Origin: DATMGU01 sp035555315 | GTDB lineage: Bacteria; Pseudomonadota; Alphaproteobacteria; ATCC43930; CGMCC-115725 | NCBI GenBank assembly: GCA_035555315.1 | Contig: DATMGU010000070.1 | Location: forward strand, 62,001 to 126,000 | DNA length: 64,000 nucleotides | Direction: 5' to 3' | In this document: piece by piece, positions 24,358 to 32,588 of the stretch | Numbering within the stretch: the first letter of the stretch is position 1 | How the letters are laid out: each line of letters begins with the position of its first letter | Position numbers and translations under genes: made by a program | The notes under the pieces: generated by a model | What the model was told of the DNA's origin: nothing | What the model saw: only the letters and a program-made list of their open reading frames with translations | Database searches by the model: none

Positions 24358-25878
24358 ATGACCGGTTTGGCTGCGACGACGAAAGATCCCGCGGGCGCGC
24401 TGATCAAGCTCGACAATATCTCCAAGAAATTCGGTGGCGTGAAGGCGCTGCGGTCGGTGTCGTTCGAGGTCATGCCGGGCGAGGTTCTCTGTCTCGCCGG
24501 GGAGAATGGCTGCGGCAAGAGCACGTTGATCAAGCTGATCAGCGGGGTCTTCCATCCCGAACCTGGCGGCGAGATGCTGTTCGATGGCCATCCGATCGAC
24601 GGTCTTAGCCCTGCCAAGGCGCGTGCGCTCGGCATCCAGGTCATCTGGCAGGACCTGGCGCTGTTTCCGGAAATGTCGGTGGCCGAGAACATCGCCTTCG
24701 AGCGCAATCTCGGCGGGGGCCCAAGGCTTGTGAAGTATGGCGCCATGAAAGCCGCGGCGCGGCGCATCCTCGAGCGCCTGGGCGTGGACCTGGATCTCGA
24801 CGCGCCGGTGCGCACCCTTTCCATCGCGCAGCGGCAAATCGCGGCGATTGCCCGTGCGCTGGTGGCCGATGCCCGCCTGGTCTTCATGGATGAGCCTACG
24901 GCCTCGCTCAGCCAGGCTGAAACCGATGCGCTGTTGGTCATCGTCCGACGCCTGTCCGCCGACGGCATCGCGGTGGTGTTCGTCAGCCATCGCCTCGCCG
25001 AAGTGCTGGATGTCTGCAGCCGGGTAACCGTGCTGCGCGATGGGCATTATGTCGGCACCTATCCGACGCAGGGCATGACGCAGACGCGGTTGACCGAACT
25101 GATGACCGGCAAGACCTTCGACTACGCCGTTCAGGCCCGGGACCTCTCGGGCGAGCCTCTGGTTCTGCAAGTCGAAAATCTCACCCGCCCCGGCGATTAT
25201 GACGATATTTCCCTCTCCATCCGCCGCGGCGAAGTTCTGGGGCTCACGGGCCGTCTCGGCGCCGGGCGGACCGAACTGGCCCTGTCCTTGTTCGGGCTCA
25301 CCACGCCGGCAAAGGGCACGATCCGGCTCGATGGCAAGGTCCTGTCGCTCCATTCGAACCGGGACGCCATCGACGCCGGTATCGCTTACGTCTCGGAGGA
25401 CCGGCTCCAACTCGGCCTGATCCAGCCCCAATCGATCGGCGATAACACCACCATCACCGTGTTGAATCGCCTTCTCGATCCCTTCGGCCTTATTGCGCCG
25501 GCTAAGCGTGGCGCGCTGATCGACGATTGGGTGCACGATCTCGCCATCAAGGTCTCGACGCCGGACAATGCGGTTTCCACGTTGTCCGGCGGCAATCAGC
25601 AGCGTGTCGTGCTGGCCAAATGGCTGGCCACCAAGCCGAAATTGCTGATCCTCGACTCACCGACCGTCGGCGTCGATGTCGGCGCACGGGCCGGCATCTT
25701 CGCGATCATCCGCCGACTGGCGGCCCAGGGCATGGCGATCCTGCTGATCTCCGATGAGATCACCGAGGTCTATTTCAACGCCGATCGCATCCTGCATATG
25801 CGCGATGGCCGCCTCATCGGCGACTACGTTCCAGGCGCCGTACCGATCGACAGGATCAGAGGAGACGTCCATGCCTGA
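24358..25878 (+). CDS. sugar ABC transporter ATP-binding protein with two ATPase domains
   Basis: 506 residues, the double-cassette layout of simple-sugar importers. The first cassette has Walker A GENGCGKST (Lys54), signature LSIAQRQ and Walker B LVFMDEP. The second has a degenerate Walker A (GRLGAGRTE), signature LSGGNQQ and LLILDSPTVGVDVGAR, as is normal for this family, where the second site is usually weak. It powers uptake by the two following permeases. The ATG at 24358 has GAGG about six bases upstream; the open frame before it has no ribosome site. Its last eight bases overlap the first permease. Confidence 0.94.
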   Translation: MTGLAATTKDPAGALIKLDNISKKFGGVKALRSVSFEVMPGEVLCLAGENGCGKSTLIKLISGVFHPEPGGEMLFDGHPIDGLSPAKARALGIQVIWQDLALFPEMSVAENIAFERNLGGGPRLVKYGAMKAAARRILERLGVDLDLDAPVRTLSIAQRQIAAIARALVADARLVFMDEPTASLSQAETDALLVIVRRLSADGIAVVFVSHRLAEVLDVCSRVTVLRDGHYVGTYPTQGMTQTRLTELMTGKTFDYAVQARDLSGEPLVLQVENLTRPGDYDDISLSIRRGEVLGLTGRLGAGRTELALSLFGLTTPAKGTIRLDGKVLSLHSNRDAIDAGIAYVSEDRLQLGLIQPQSIGDNTTITVLNRLLDPFGLIAPAKRGALIDDWVHDLAIKVSTPDNAVSTLSGGNQQRVVLAKWLATKPKLLILDSPTVGVDVGARAGIFAIIRRLAAQGMAILLISDEITEVYFNADRILHMRDGRLIGDYVPGAVPIDRIRGDVHA

Positions 25879-26884
25879 TGGTCGCATCCTCGGCATTGGC
25901 GGCACCGAGCGTTGGCTGATCCTGGTCGTTCTTGTGATGATCGTGGGCCTTGCCTTCTCCACGGATACGTTCTTCACGCTGTCGAACCTGTTCGCCCTGA
26001 TAAACACCAGCGCGGTGAACATCATTTTCGCGGTCGGGCTTCTCGTGGTGCTGATCGCGGGCGGGATCGATATTTCCTTCGCGGTCGGCGCCTCGGTCAC
26101 CCAATATCTCACGACGCTGACGGTAATGTATGGCGGCGGCGGCGATTGGGCGTTCGGCTTTGTCGCCGCCGCTGCCTTCGGGCTGATGCTCGGCGCTTTC
26201 AATGCCGCTCTGATCTATCACTTCCGCATCATATCGATTGTGGTGACCATCGCCACGTTCAACCTCTTCTTCGGCGGTCTGATGTTCATGACCGGCGGCG
26301 TCTCGCTCTATGACCTGCCGGACTGGCTGGCTGACAGGGTCGTGCTCCTCCATCTGGAAACGGCCAGCGGCGGCGCCGAACTCACTCTGCCCGTGGCGGT
26401 GATGGCGATATGCGTGGCTGCCACCTGGCTTCTGCTGCGACGGACGACGACAGGGCGCCAGCTCTATGCCATGGGCGATAATCCCGAGGGAGCACGGCGC
26501 GTCGGTATCAATATTGGCGCCATGCATTATCTCGCCTTTGGCTGGCTTGGCATGATGGCCGGTATCGCCGGGCTGATGCAGGCCCATTATGCTCAGGAAG
26601 TCGTGCCAAACGCGCTTTATGGCCGTGAGCTCGACGTGCTTGCCGCCGTGGTGCTGGGCGGCGCCCGCCTTGGCGGCGGCAAGGGCACCATCCTTGGCGC
26701 GATCCTCGGCATTCTCCTCGTCGCCATCACCCAAAACGGGCTGAACCTGCTCGGTATCACGCCTTACGCTTTCAAGATGATCATAGGCGCCATCATTCTG
26801 ATCGCCATCACCCTGTCCAGCGATGGCGTCGCCAAACTGATTGGCTCGTTGCGCGCGCCCAAGATGCGGGGATCCGAGGCATGA
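25871..26884 (+). CDS. sugar ABC transporter permease 1
   Basis: 337 residues of almost continuous hydrophobic segments (about 8-9 helices), opening ERWLILVVLVMIVGLAFSTD. The conserved loop RVGINIGAMHYLAFGWLGMMAG and the segment AAVVLGGARLGGGKGT are signatures of the ribose/xylose-type permease family. GAGGAGA precedes the ATG. It forms the membrane channel with permease 2. Confidence 0.94.
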   Translation: MPDGRILGIGGTERWLILVVLVMIVGLAFSTDTFFTLSNLFALINTSAVNIIFAVGLLVVLIAGGIDISFAVGASVTQYLTTLTVMYGGGGDWAFGFVAAAAFGLMLGAFNAALIYHFRIISIVVTIATFNLFFGGLMFMTGGVSLYDLPDWLADRVVLLHLETASGGAELTLPVAVMAICVAATWLLLRRTTTGRQLYAMGDNPEGARRVGINIGAMHYLAFGWLGMMAGIAGLMQAHYAQEVVPNALYGRELDVLAAVVLGGARLGGGKGTILGAILGILLVAITQNGLNLLGITPYAFKMIIGAIILIAITLSSDGVAKLIGSLRAPKMRGSEA

Positions 26885-27918
26885 CGACCTTGCCGGCCCG
26901 GTCCGCGCGCGCATCCGACTTTTCGGCGTCCATCAGGGGCGATGTTGTTGGCCTGCTCGGCTTCCTGGGGCTCGTGGTTGTGTTGCTCAGCCTGACCACC
27001 GATCGCTTCTTTTCCGGAACGACCTTCACATCGGTTGCCTTTCAGCTGCCCGAACTTGGGCTGCTCACCCTTGCCATGCTGATGCCGATCATCTCCGGCG
27101 GCTTCAATCTGGCGGCGACCTTCACCGCCAATATCGCCGGCCTCGCTATGGCCTGGGTGCTGCAGCGCTATGGTGGTGCCGATGCGGGAGCAGCGGCTTT
27201 CGTGCTCGGTGTTGTCGCGGCCCTCGCGGCGGGCTCGGCGGCGGGCTGGCTGATGGGCACGATCATCGCCTATACCGGCGCCCATCCCATTCTCGTCTCC
27301 CTGTCGATGATGATTTTTTTGCGCGGCCTTGGCGAATTCCTGACCCATGGCGGCGACATCTCCGGCTTCCCTGCCTTCGTGCTGACGATCGGACAAGGCA
27401 CCTTGCTGGGCATTCCCGCACCATTGTGGGTTCTCGCCGCCTGCGCCCTCGCCTGGCATGTGGTGATGACCCGTTCCCGGCTCGGCTTCGCCACCCGGAT
27501 GATCGGTTCCAATATCGAGGCCACACGCTATTCCGGCATCGACACCAAGCGTTCGGTGACACTGATCTACACCTTGTCGGGCCTGATGTGCGGCATTGCC
27601 GGTGTCGTCATGCTCGCGCGCTTCAATTCGGTGCGCGTCGGTCATGGCGAGTCCTATTTGCTCATCACCGTGCTCGCTTGCTTCCTCGGCAGGGTCGATC
27701 CCTTCGGCGGCTTCGGGCGGGTCGTGCCGGTTGTCATCGCCCTCGTCATCCTCCAGGTCATCGCATCCGGTCTCAATCTGCTGGGTGCCAACCAGCATCT
27801 GGCTACCGCGATGTGGGGCGCCTTCCTTCTCGCCGTCATGGTCCTACGCTGGATCTGGGCAACAGGGTTTCTGCAATCCTTCTTTCGTAACAATCCTAAA
27901 TACGGAGAGAATTCATGA
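26881..27918 (+). CDS. sugar ABC transporter permease 2
   Basis: 345 residues. It starts at an ATGA overlap with permease 1, so the two are translationally coupled. Hydrophobic helices include GLLGFLGLVVVLLSLTTDRF, and the family loop reads YSGIDTKRSVTLIYTLSGLM. The usual VLGGVxxxGG motif is altered to ACFLGRVDPFGGFG. Two different permeases mean a heterodimeric channel. Confidence 0.93.
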   Translation: MTTLPARSARASDFSASIRGDVVGLLGFLGLVVVLLSLTTDRFFSGTTFTSVAFQLPELGLLTLAMLMPIISGGFNLAATFTANIAGLAMAWVLQRYGGADAGAAAFVLGVVAALAAGSAAGWLMGTIIAYTGAHPILVSLSMMIFLRGLGEFLTHGGDISGFPAFVLTIGQGTLLGIPAPLWVLAACALAWHVVMTRSRLGFATRMIGSNIEATRYSGIDTKRSVTLIYTLSGLMCGIAGVVMLARFNSVRVGHGESYLLITVLACFLGRVDPFGGFGRVVPVVIALVILQVIASGLNLLGANQHLATAMWGAFLLAVMVLRWIWATGFLQSFFRNNPKYGENS

Positions 27919-28763
27919 AGGGTTTTGGCGTTCATACCAGCCTGTGGGCGCATAGCTGGACCCGCGAGGCAGCCGAGCTCTCGATCGGCGAAGCGGCGAA
28001 ATACAAGCTCGCTTTCGTCGAGATCGCGCTGCTCGAACCGCAAAAGGTCGATACCGGCCACACCCGGGCCTTGCTCGAAAAGCACGGCATCGGCGCCGTC
28101 TGCTCACTCGGCCTGCCCGACGAGTGCCGCCCCACCAAAAATCCGGACAAAGCGCTGGAGTTCCTGACGCTGGCGCTCGACAAGACCGCCGAGATCGGCG
28201 CCAAGGCGCTGTCCGGCGTGATCTACGGCTCGATCGGCGAGCGCACCGGCAAGCCGCCGACGCAGGCCGAATATGACGTGGTGACCACCACGATGACCAA
28301 AGTCGCGGCGTATGCCCGCAAACTCGGTCTTGACATCGGGTTTGAAGCCGTCAACCGCTACGAAAACCACATGATGAACACCACGGAGCAGGTGGTCGGC
28401 GTCATCGAGCGCATCGGCGCCCCCAATGTGTTCCTGCATCTCGATACCTACCACATGAACATCGAGGAAAAGGGCCAGGCCAACGGCATTCTCAAGGCCG
28501 GTGGGCATCTGAAATATATCCATCTGTCGGAGAGCGATCGCGGTGTTCCCGGCATGGGCACGGTTGCCTGGGATGAAGTGTACGGGGCTCTGGCCGGCAT
28601 CGGCTTCAAGGGCGGCATGGCGATGGAGAGCTTCATCCATATGCCGCCTCAGCTTGCCTCGGCCTTGTCGGTCTGGCGGCCGGTTGCCAATAGCCGCGAG
28701 GAAATCTTGGCTGATGGCCTGCCTTTCCTGCGCAACAAGGCAAGGCAATATGGGCTGATCTAG
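27915..28763 (+). CDS. ketose 3-epimerase family (D-tagatose/D-psicose 3-epimerase type TIM barrel)
   Basis: 282 residues, a typical length. The four metal ligands of the family are all present: Glu144 (IGFEAVNRYE), Asp177 (HLDTYHMNIEE), His203 (YIHLSESDRG) and Glu238 (AMESF). The stretch VPGMGTVAWDEVYGAL is the substrate loop of these epimerases. They interconvert ketoses at C3, for example fructose and allulose or tagatose and sorbose. The ATGA overlap with permease 2 ties its expression to uptake, so the imported sugar is probably a ketose or is made into one. No kinase or dehydrogenase follows on this strand, so the next step is elsewhere. Confidence 0.9.
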   Translation: MKGFGVHTSLWAHSWTREAAELSIGEAAKYKLAFVEIALLEPQKVDTGHTRALLEKHGIGAVCSLGLPDECRPTKNPDKALEFLTLALDKTAEIGAKALSGVIYGSIGERTGKPPTQAEYDVVTTTMTKVAAYARKLGLDIGFEAVNRYENHMMNTTEQVVGVIERIGAPNVFLHLDTYHMNIEEKGQANGILKAGGHLKYIHLSESDRGVPGMGTVAWDEVYGALAGIGFKGGMAMESFIHMPPQLASALSVWRPVANSREEILADGLPFLRNKARQYGLI

Positions 28764-28868
28764 CATTAGACCGCGTCGCAGGTTTGGCGACAGATCGGAC
28801 GAAAGGACGGGTTTGCAGCGGCCCCTATCGGTGCATACGCTTACCTAGGTTTTCTGTTCCTCTGCTAC

Positions 28869-29072
28869 TCAGAGCCCAATTACTGGCCCCCGAGGGGCCC
28901 TCATCTTGCCGGGCGCATATTCCATTCCGGGCTCGATGGTCAGGACCATGTTTTCCAGGATGACGGTACCATCGCCGAGCCGATGCGATGGCGGCTCGGT
29001 CAGCTGAAGGCCAAGTCCGTGACCGAGGCGGCCGACATTGTTTCCGACCGGGCCGCGGATTGTCTCGAGCCA
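28869..29072 (-). pseudogene. C-terminal fragment of an M24 (Xaa-Pro aminopeptidase/creatinase) gene
   Basis: A 67-codon frame without a start reads LETIRGPVGNNVGRLGHGLG, then LQLTEPPSHRLGDGT and NMVLTIEPGMEYAPGKM. GHGLGLQLTEPPS holds a metal-ligand His and VLTIEPGMEY a metal-ligand Glu of M24 peptidases. After PGKM the family match ends (the last ligand Glu in a HEE-type motif is missing) and the frame stops at 28869. The upstream two-thirds are also gone: the fragment begins seven bases from the chemoreceptor stop. This is a leftover of deletion. Confidence 0.82.
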
Positions 29073-29078
29073 CTACAC

Positions 29079-30752
29079 TTATGCCGCCCTAACGCCCCTG
29101 ATGAACTGATTTACCTCCCCGGTGAGGCTATCGACCTGCTGGGAAAGCTCGCCCGCCACCGACAGAACCTCCGCCGCGGCCGAACCGGTCGCGGTCGAGG
29201 CTTCCCGGACGCCTGAGATGTTCGATGACACCTCCTGCGTGCCCCTCGCGGCCTCCTGAACATTCCGGGCGATTTCCCTGGTCGCGGCACCTTGTTCCTC
29301 AACCGCGGACGCGATTCCCGCCGCGATATCGTTGATCTCGACGATGGTGCCGATGATGCCCTGGATGGCCGTCACCGTTTGCGATGTCGCCCCTTGAATG
29401 GCCGTGATCTGCTCGGCGATCTCGGTCGTCGCCCTGGCGGTTTGGGTAGCCAGGGACTTCACCTCGGATGCGACGACGGCGAAACCTTTACCCGCCTCGC
29501 CGGCGCGCGCAGCCTCGATCGTGGCATTGAGCGCCAGCAAATTCGTTTGACCGGCGATCGCCTGAATGAGCGTCACGACGTTGCCGATCTTCTGAGCGCC
29601 CAGCGCCAGCGCCTGTATGTCGGTGCCAGCCCGCCGCGCATCATCGACCGCCTTGCCGGCGATCCTCGCCGACTGCTCCACCTGTCGACCGATCTCCTCG
29701 ACCGAGGAGGAAAGTTCCTCGGTCGCAGCGGCCACGGTCTGCACGTTCGCGGAGGTTTGTTCCGATGCGGCGGAGACCGCGCCAGCTTGCATATTCGTCT
29801 GTTCGGCGATCGACGACATCGACCGCGCCGTCCCCTCCATCTCGATCGCCGCCGACGAGACGCCATTGACGAGTTCGCCGACCTTCGCCTCGAACGTTTT
29901 GGTTAGGCTCTCCAGTTGCAGTGCGCGACGAACCTTGGCCTCGTTATCCGCTGCTTGCGCCGCGACGAGGCGATCTGCCTCGATCATATTGTCCCTGAAC
30001 ACTTGCACGGCTTTCGCCATGTCCCCAATCTCGTCTTTGCGTCCGAGACCGACGATATCCGTCGCCATATCGCGTCGCGCCAGACGGCTCATCGCCGCGG
30101 TCATGCCCTTGACCGGATCAGCAATACTCCGCGCGATGGCGAAGGCGAGCGCGAGGCCGAACAGGACACTCGAGATGCCGATGACGAGAGCGATGTTGAT
30201 GGTGGCGGCAATTTTATCCGTCGCAGCGATGTCGAAGGCATTGGCTGTCTTCTCGTATCCCTCCGAAAGGCGCCCGCCAATCTCCTCGAACTTTCCGGCT
30301 GCGGCTCTCGTCTCGGCGATCCCACTCTTCGCTTCCGGGACATCCAGCGCATTGTTCATGCCGCCAAAGTTCTTCAGCTTCGCTATGACGGCTTCATAGG
30401 CCGTAATCGCAACCTCCAAGTCCTTTGCCATCGTCAGCCGCGAGGGATCTTTCGTCCGGGCTTGGAGCTCCGCTAAATTTTGGTGAGCCTTCTGAAAGGC
30501 CCGGTCAGCCATCTGCCAATGACTCTGGTCGCCCGTCGCAAGCGCCATCCAGCCCTGCATCCTGCCTTCGAACGCCCGCTTCTCAGCGAGTTCCTCTAGG
30601 GCTTCATTGCCTCTGCTACGACTCACATTATCAAAGAAGGTTCGCGAGGATGCACTCGAATAAATTACAAAACTACTCAATCCGGCAATCAAAACGACCA
30701 AAATACCAAATCCGACAAGAAGTTTCGAAATTATTCGAGTGTTTCTCAGCAC
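29079..30752 (-). CDS. methyl-accepting chemotaxis protein
   Basis: 557 residues. Membrane segments are at about 10-31 and 184-206. Between them is a helical periplasmic sensor of about 150 residues. A HAMP domain (about 207-262) and a long coiled signalling domain follow. The conserved hairpin tip is near residues 396-436 (AIAGQTNLLALNATIEAARA, then GKGFAVVASEVKSLA), where CheA and CheW dock. No C-terminal CheR pentapeptide is seen. The start is GTG 30752 with GGAGA six to seven bases upstream. No chemotaxis genes adjoin it, so it is an orphan receptor; the ligand is unknown. Confidence 0.94.
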   Translation of the reverse strand: MLRNTRIISKLLVGFGILVVLIAGLSSFVIYSSASSRTFFDNVSRSRGNEALEELAEKRAFEGRMQGWMALATGDQSHWQMADRAFQKAHQNLAELQARTKDPSRLTMAKDLEVAITAYEAVIAKLKNFGGMNNALDVPEAKSGIAETRAAAGKFEEIGGRLSEGYEKTANAFDIAATDKIAATINIALVIGISSVLFGLALAFAIARSIADPVKGMTAAMSRLARRDMATDIVGLGRKDEIGDMAKAVQVFRDNMIEADRLVAAQAADNEAKVRRALQLESLTKTFEAKVGELVNGVSSAAIEMEGTARSMSSIAEQTNMQAGAVSAASEQTSANVQTVAAATEELSSSVEEIGRQVEQSARIAGKAVDDARRAGTDIQALALGAQKIGNVVTLIQAIAGQTNLLALNATIEAARAGEAGKGFAVVASEVKSLATQTARATTEIAEQITAIQGATSQTVTAIQGIIGTIVEINDIAAGIASAVEEQGAATREIARNVQEAARGTQEVSSNISGVREASTATGSAAAEVLSVAGELSQQVDSLTGEVNQFIRGVRAA

Positions 30753-31018
30753 AAAAGATCTCCAATATAAAGAAATAAGTTACTATATAAATTTTTATTA
30801 TAAATTTCTTATTAAATAGTTAAATATCGTACAGATCTCTACAGTATTCAGGATTTGTTCCATCGCTTCGGCGGTGCGGCGGGCCTCGTTGTTCGCGATC
30901 GATCCGAACTTGGGCCGTGAGCGTCGCAAACCGCTCCTGCGCGCGGGCGGCATTCACGGCGATAACCTAAGCGCACTCAATCGGCGGCGGCCCCGACAGA
31001 AACTCTGATGGCGCGTCG
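30753..31018. other. 266-bp gap with an AT-rich block upstream of the chemoreceptor
   Basis: Bases about 30770-30835 are almost pure A and T, unlike anything else in the window, and would be the chemoreceptor promoter region. The other half (30850-30960, minus strand) returns to high GC and reads as a short open stretch (IANNEARRTAEAMEQILNT) that looks coding in composition but that I cannot assign. It may be a decayed gene end. Confidence 0.45.
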
Positions 31019-32191
31019 CTACGCATAAATCCGCGCGTAGAGCTTGATGATTTCCTCGGCCGTCGGCACGCGCGGGTTGTTGCCCGGCGAGCCGGAAGCC
31101 AGCGCCTGCTGGGCCATGGTGGCGGCGAGGTCGAAATAGCGCTGCCGGTCGATGCCGTATTCCGCCGGCGTCGGCACTTTGAGATCGGCGTTGAGGTTGC
31201 GGAGGCCACCGATCAACCGGGCCGTGGCCGCTTGGTCGCCTTCGCTGTCATCGGCGAGCCCCATGGCCTTCGCACATCGCGCATAGCGCGGCAGGGCCGC
31301 CGATGCGGAGAACGCCGTGACCTCCGGCAACAGCATGGCATTCGACAGGCCATGCGGCACGTGGAAGAAGGCGCCGATCGGCCGGCTCATGCCATGGACC
31401 AGCGCCACCGAAGCATTGGAGAAAGCGATGCCCGCCTGCATCGCGCCCAGCATCATGGCCTCGCGCGCGGCATGGTCACCCGGCGCGAAACAGGCGGTCC
31501 GCAGATTGCGCGAGATGATCTCGATCGCCGAGAGCGCCAACCCGTCGGTGAACGGGCTGGCCTTGCGGCTGACATAGGCTTCGATCGCATGGGTCAGGCT
31601 GTCGATCCCGGTATCGGCGGTCAACCGGAACGGCATGCTGAGCGTCAGTTCGTAATCGACGATCGCCGCGGTCGCCGTGCAGGCGAGCCCCATGATCAGC
31701 ATCTTCTCGTCGGTCTCGGTATCGGTGATGACGGTGAACCGCGTGACCTCCGAACCGGTCCCGGCCGTGGTCGGGATCGCCACCAGCGGCACGCCGATCC
31801 GGGGGATGGGATTGGGCACCCTATAGTCGCGGACCCGGCCGCCATTCGCCGCCAGCATCGACATCGCCTTGGCCGTATCGATCGGGCTGCCGCCGCCCAG
31901 GGCCACGATGCAATCATAAGGCGCATCGTCCGCTCCGGCGGTCAGCACCCGCACCCCCGCCTCGACCACGTCGGTGGTCGGATCGGGCACGGTATCGGCG
32001 AACACGCCATAGCGGAGGGCCGCCGCGTCGAGCAGCGCCGTCAACCGGCCGAGCATGCCGGAGGAGCGCATGAACGGATCGGTCACGATCAAGGGGTGCC
32101 GGCCGCCGACCTTATCCAGAACCTCGGCGATCTGGGCGAGCGCGCCGCCACCGATCTGGATAAGCCGTGGAACGGTGATGCTGGCGATCAT
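31019..32191 (-). CDS. iron-containing alcohol dehydrogenase
   Basis: 390 residues. ALGGGSPIDTAKAM is the NAD(P)-binding GGGS motif, PTTAGTGSEVTRF is conserved next to it, and metal ligands are in DYELTLSMP to TGIDSLTHAIEAYVS and VHGMSRPIGAFFHVPHG. Group III dehydrogenases act on primary alcohols, diols, lactaldehyde or hydroxy acids, so the substrate is not predictable. The gene stands alone and is divergent from the TAXI binding protein, with a nearly 400-bp control region. Confidence 0.92.
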   Translation of the reverse strand: MIASITVPRLIQIGGGALAQIAEVLDKVGGRHPLIVTDPFMRSSGMLGRLTALLDAAALRYGVFADTVPDPTTDVVEAGVRVLTAGADDAPYDCIVALGGGSPIDTAKAMSMLAANGGRVRDYRVPNPIPRIGVPLVAIPTTAGTGSEVTRFTVITDTETDEKMLIMGLACTATAAIVDYELTLSMPFRLTADTGIDSLTHAIEAYVSRKASPFTDGLALSAIEIISRNLRTACFAPGDHAAREAMMLGAMQAGIAFSNASVALVHGMSRPIGAFFHVPHGLSNAMLLPEVTAFSASAALPRYARCAKAMGLADDSEGDQAATARLIGGLRNLNADLKVPTPAEYGIDRQRYFDLAATMAQQALASGSPGNNPRVPTAEEIIKLYARIYA

Positions 32192-32278
32192 GACGAGACC
32201 TCCCCTCGAATGCGGCCGCCGATTCTTCGGCGTGTTTCCTTGGTCGACAGCTTAGCGCGATCTCGCCGCCGGCACAGT

Positions 32279-32306
32279 CCGCTCATAGTCAGCCGCTCAT
32301 ATCGGG
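32279..32306 (+). repeat. weak pair of 14-bp direct repeats
   Basis: CCGCTCATAGTCAG (32279-32292) is followed by CCGCTCATATCGGG (32293-32306); the first nine bases agree. It resembles the other junction repeats of the window but is more degraded. Confidence 0.5.
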
Positions 32307-32391
32307 CGAGCACCGAAAAGAAACCTGCTTCGGGATGAAATATCCGCCCGCCCTCCGCCGTTAGCTCGGTATCGGTGGAGCGCCAAAGCCA

Positions 32392-32417
32392 CCGTAGTGG
32401 AAAAAATTCCCCTACGG
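32392..32417 (+). promoter_or_regulatory. stem-loop in the gap between divergent dehydrogenase and TAXI genes
   Basis: CCGTAG-T-GGAA (32392-32402) mirrors TTCC-C-CTACGG (32407-32417) around AAAA: ten pairs with one mismatch. It could be a protein-binding palindrome serving both divergent genes. The rest of the 397-bp gap (32192-32588) shows no gene. Confidence 0.4.
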
Positions 32418-32588
32418 GCTACGGCGGATCGGCCGGTCAACGACATCGCAACACTTCCGCTGTAATCATGGTGTGCCGGGCTGGAATGATCCGGATAGCC
32501 GTCAACCGCGGTTCTCAAGATGACGCTTAGGCCGCCGCCTGCTCACCCACCCACGCCCGGCTCCCCCCGGACGATCCTTGGCGCGCCT

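Noticed and set aside
24160..25536. 458-codon minus-strand frame over the sugar ATPase
   Set aside because: It is opposite to a well-supported double-cassette ATPase and carries no motif.
31232..32338. 368-codon plus-strand frame
   Set aside because: It is the antisense shadow of the iron alcohol dehydrogenase.
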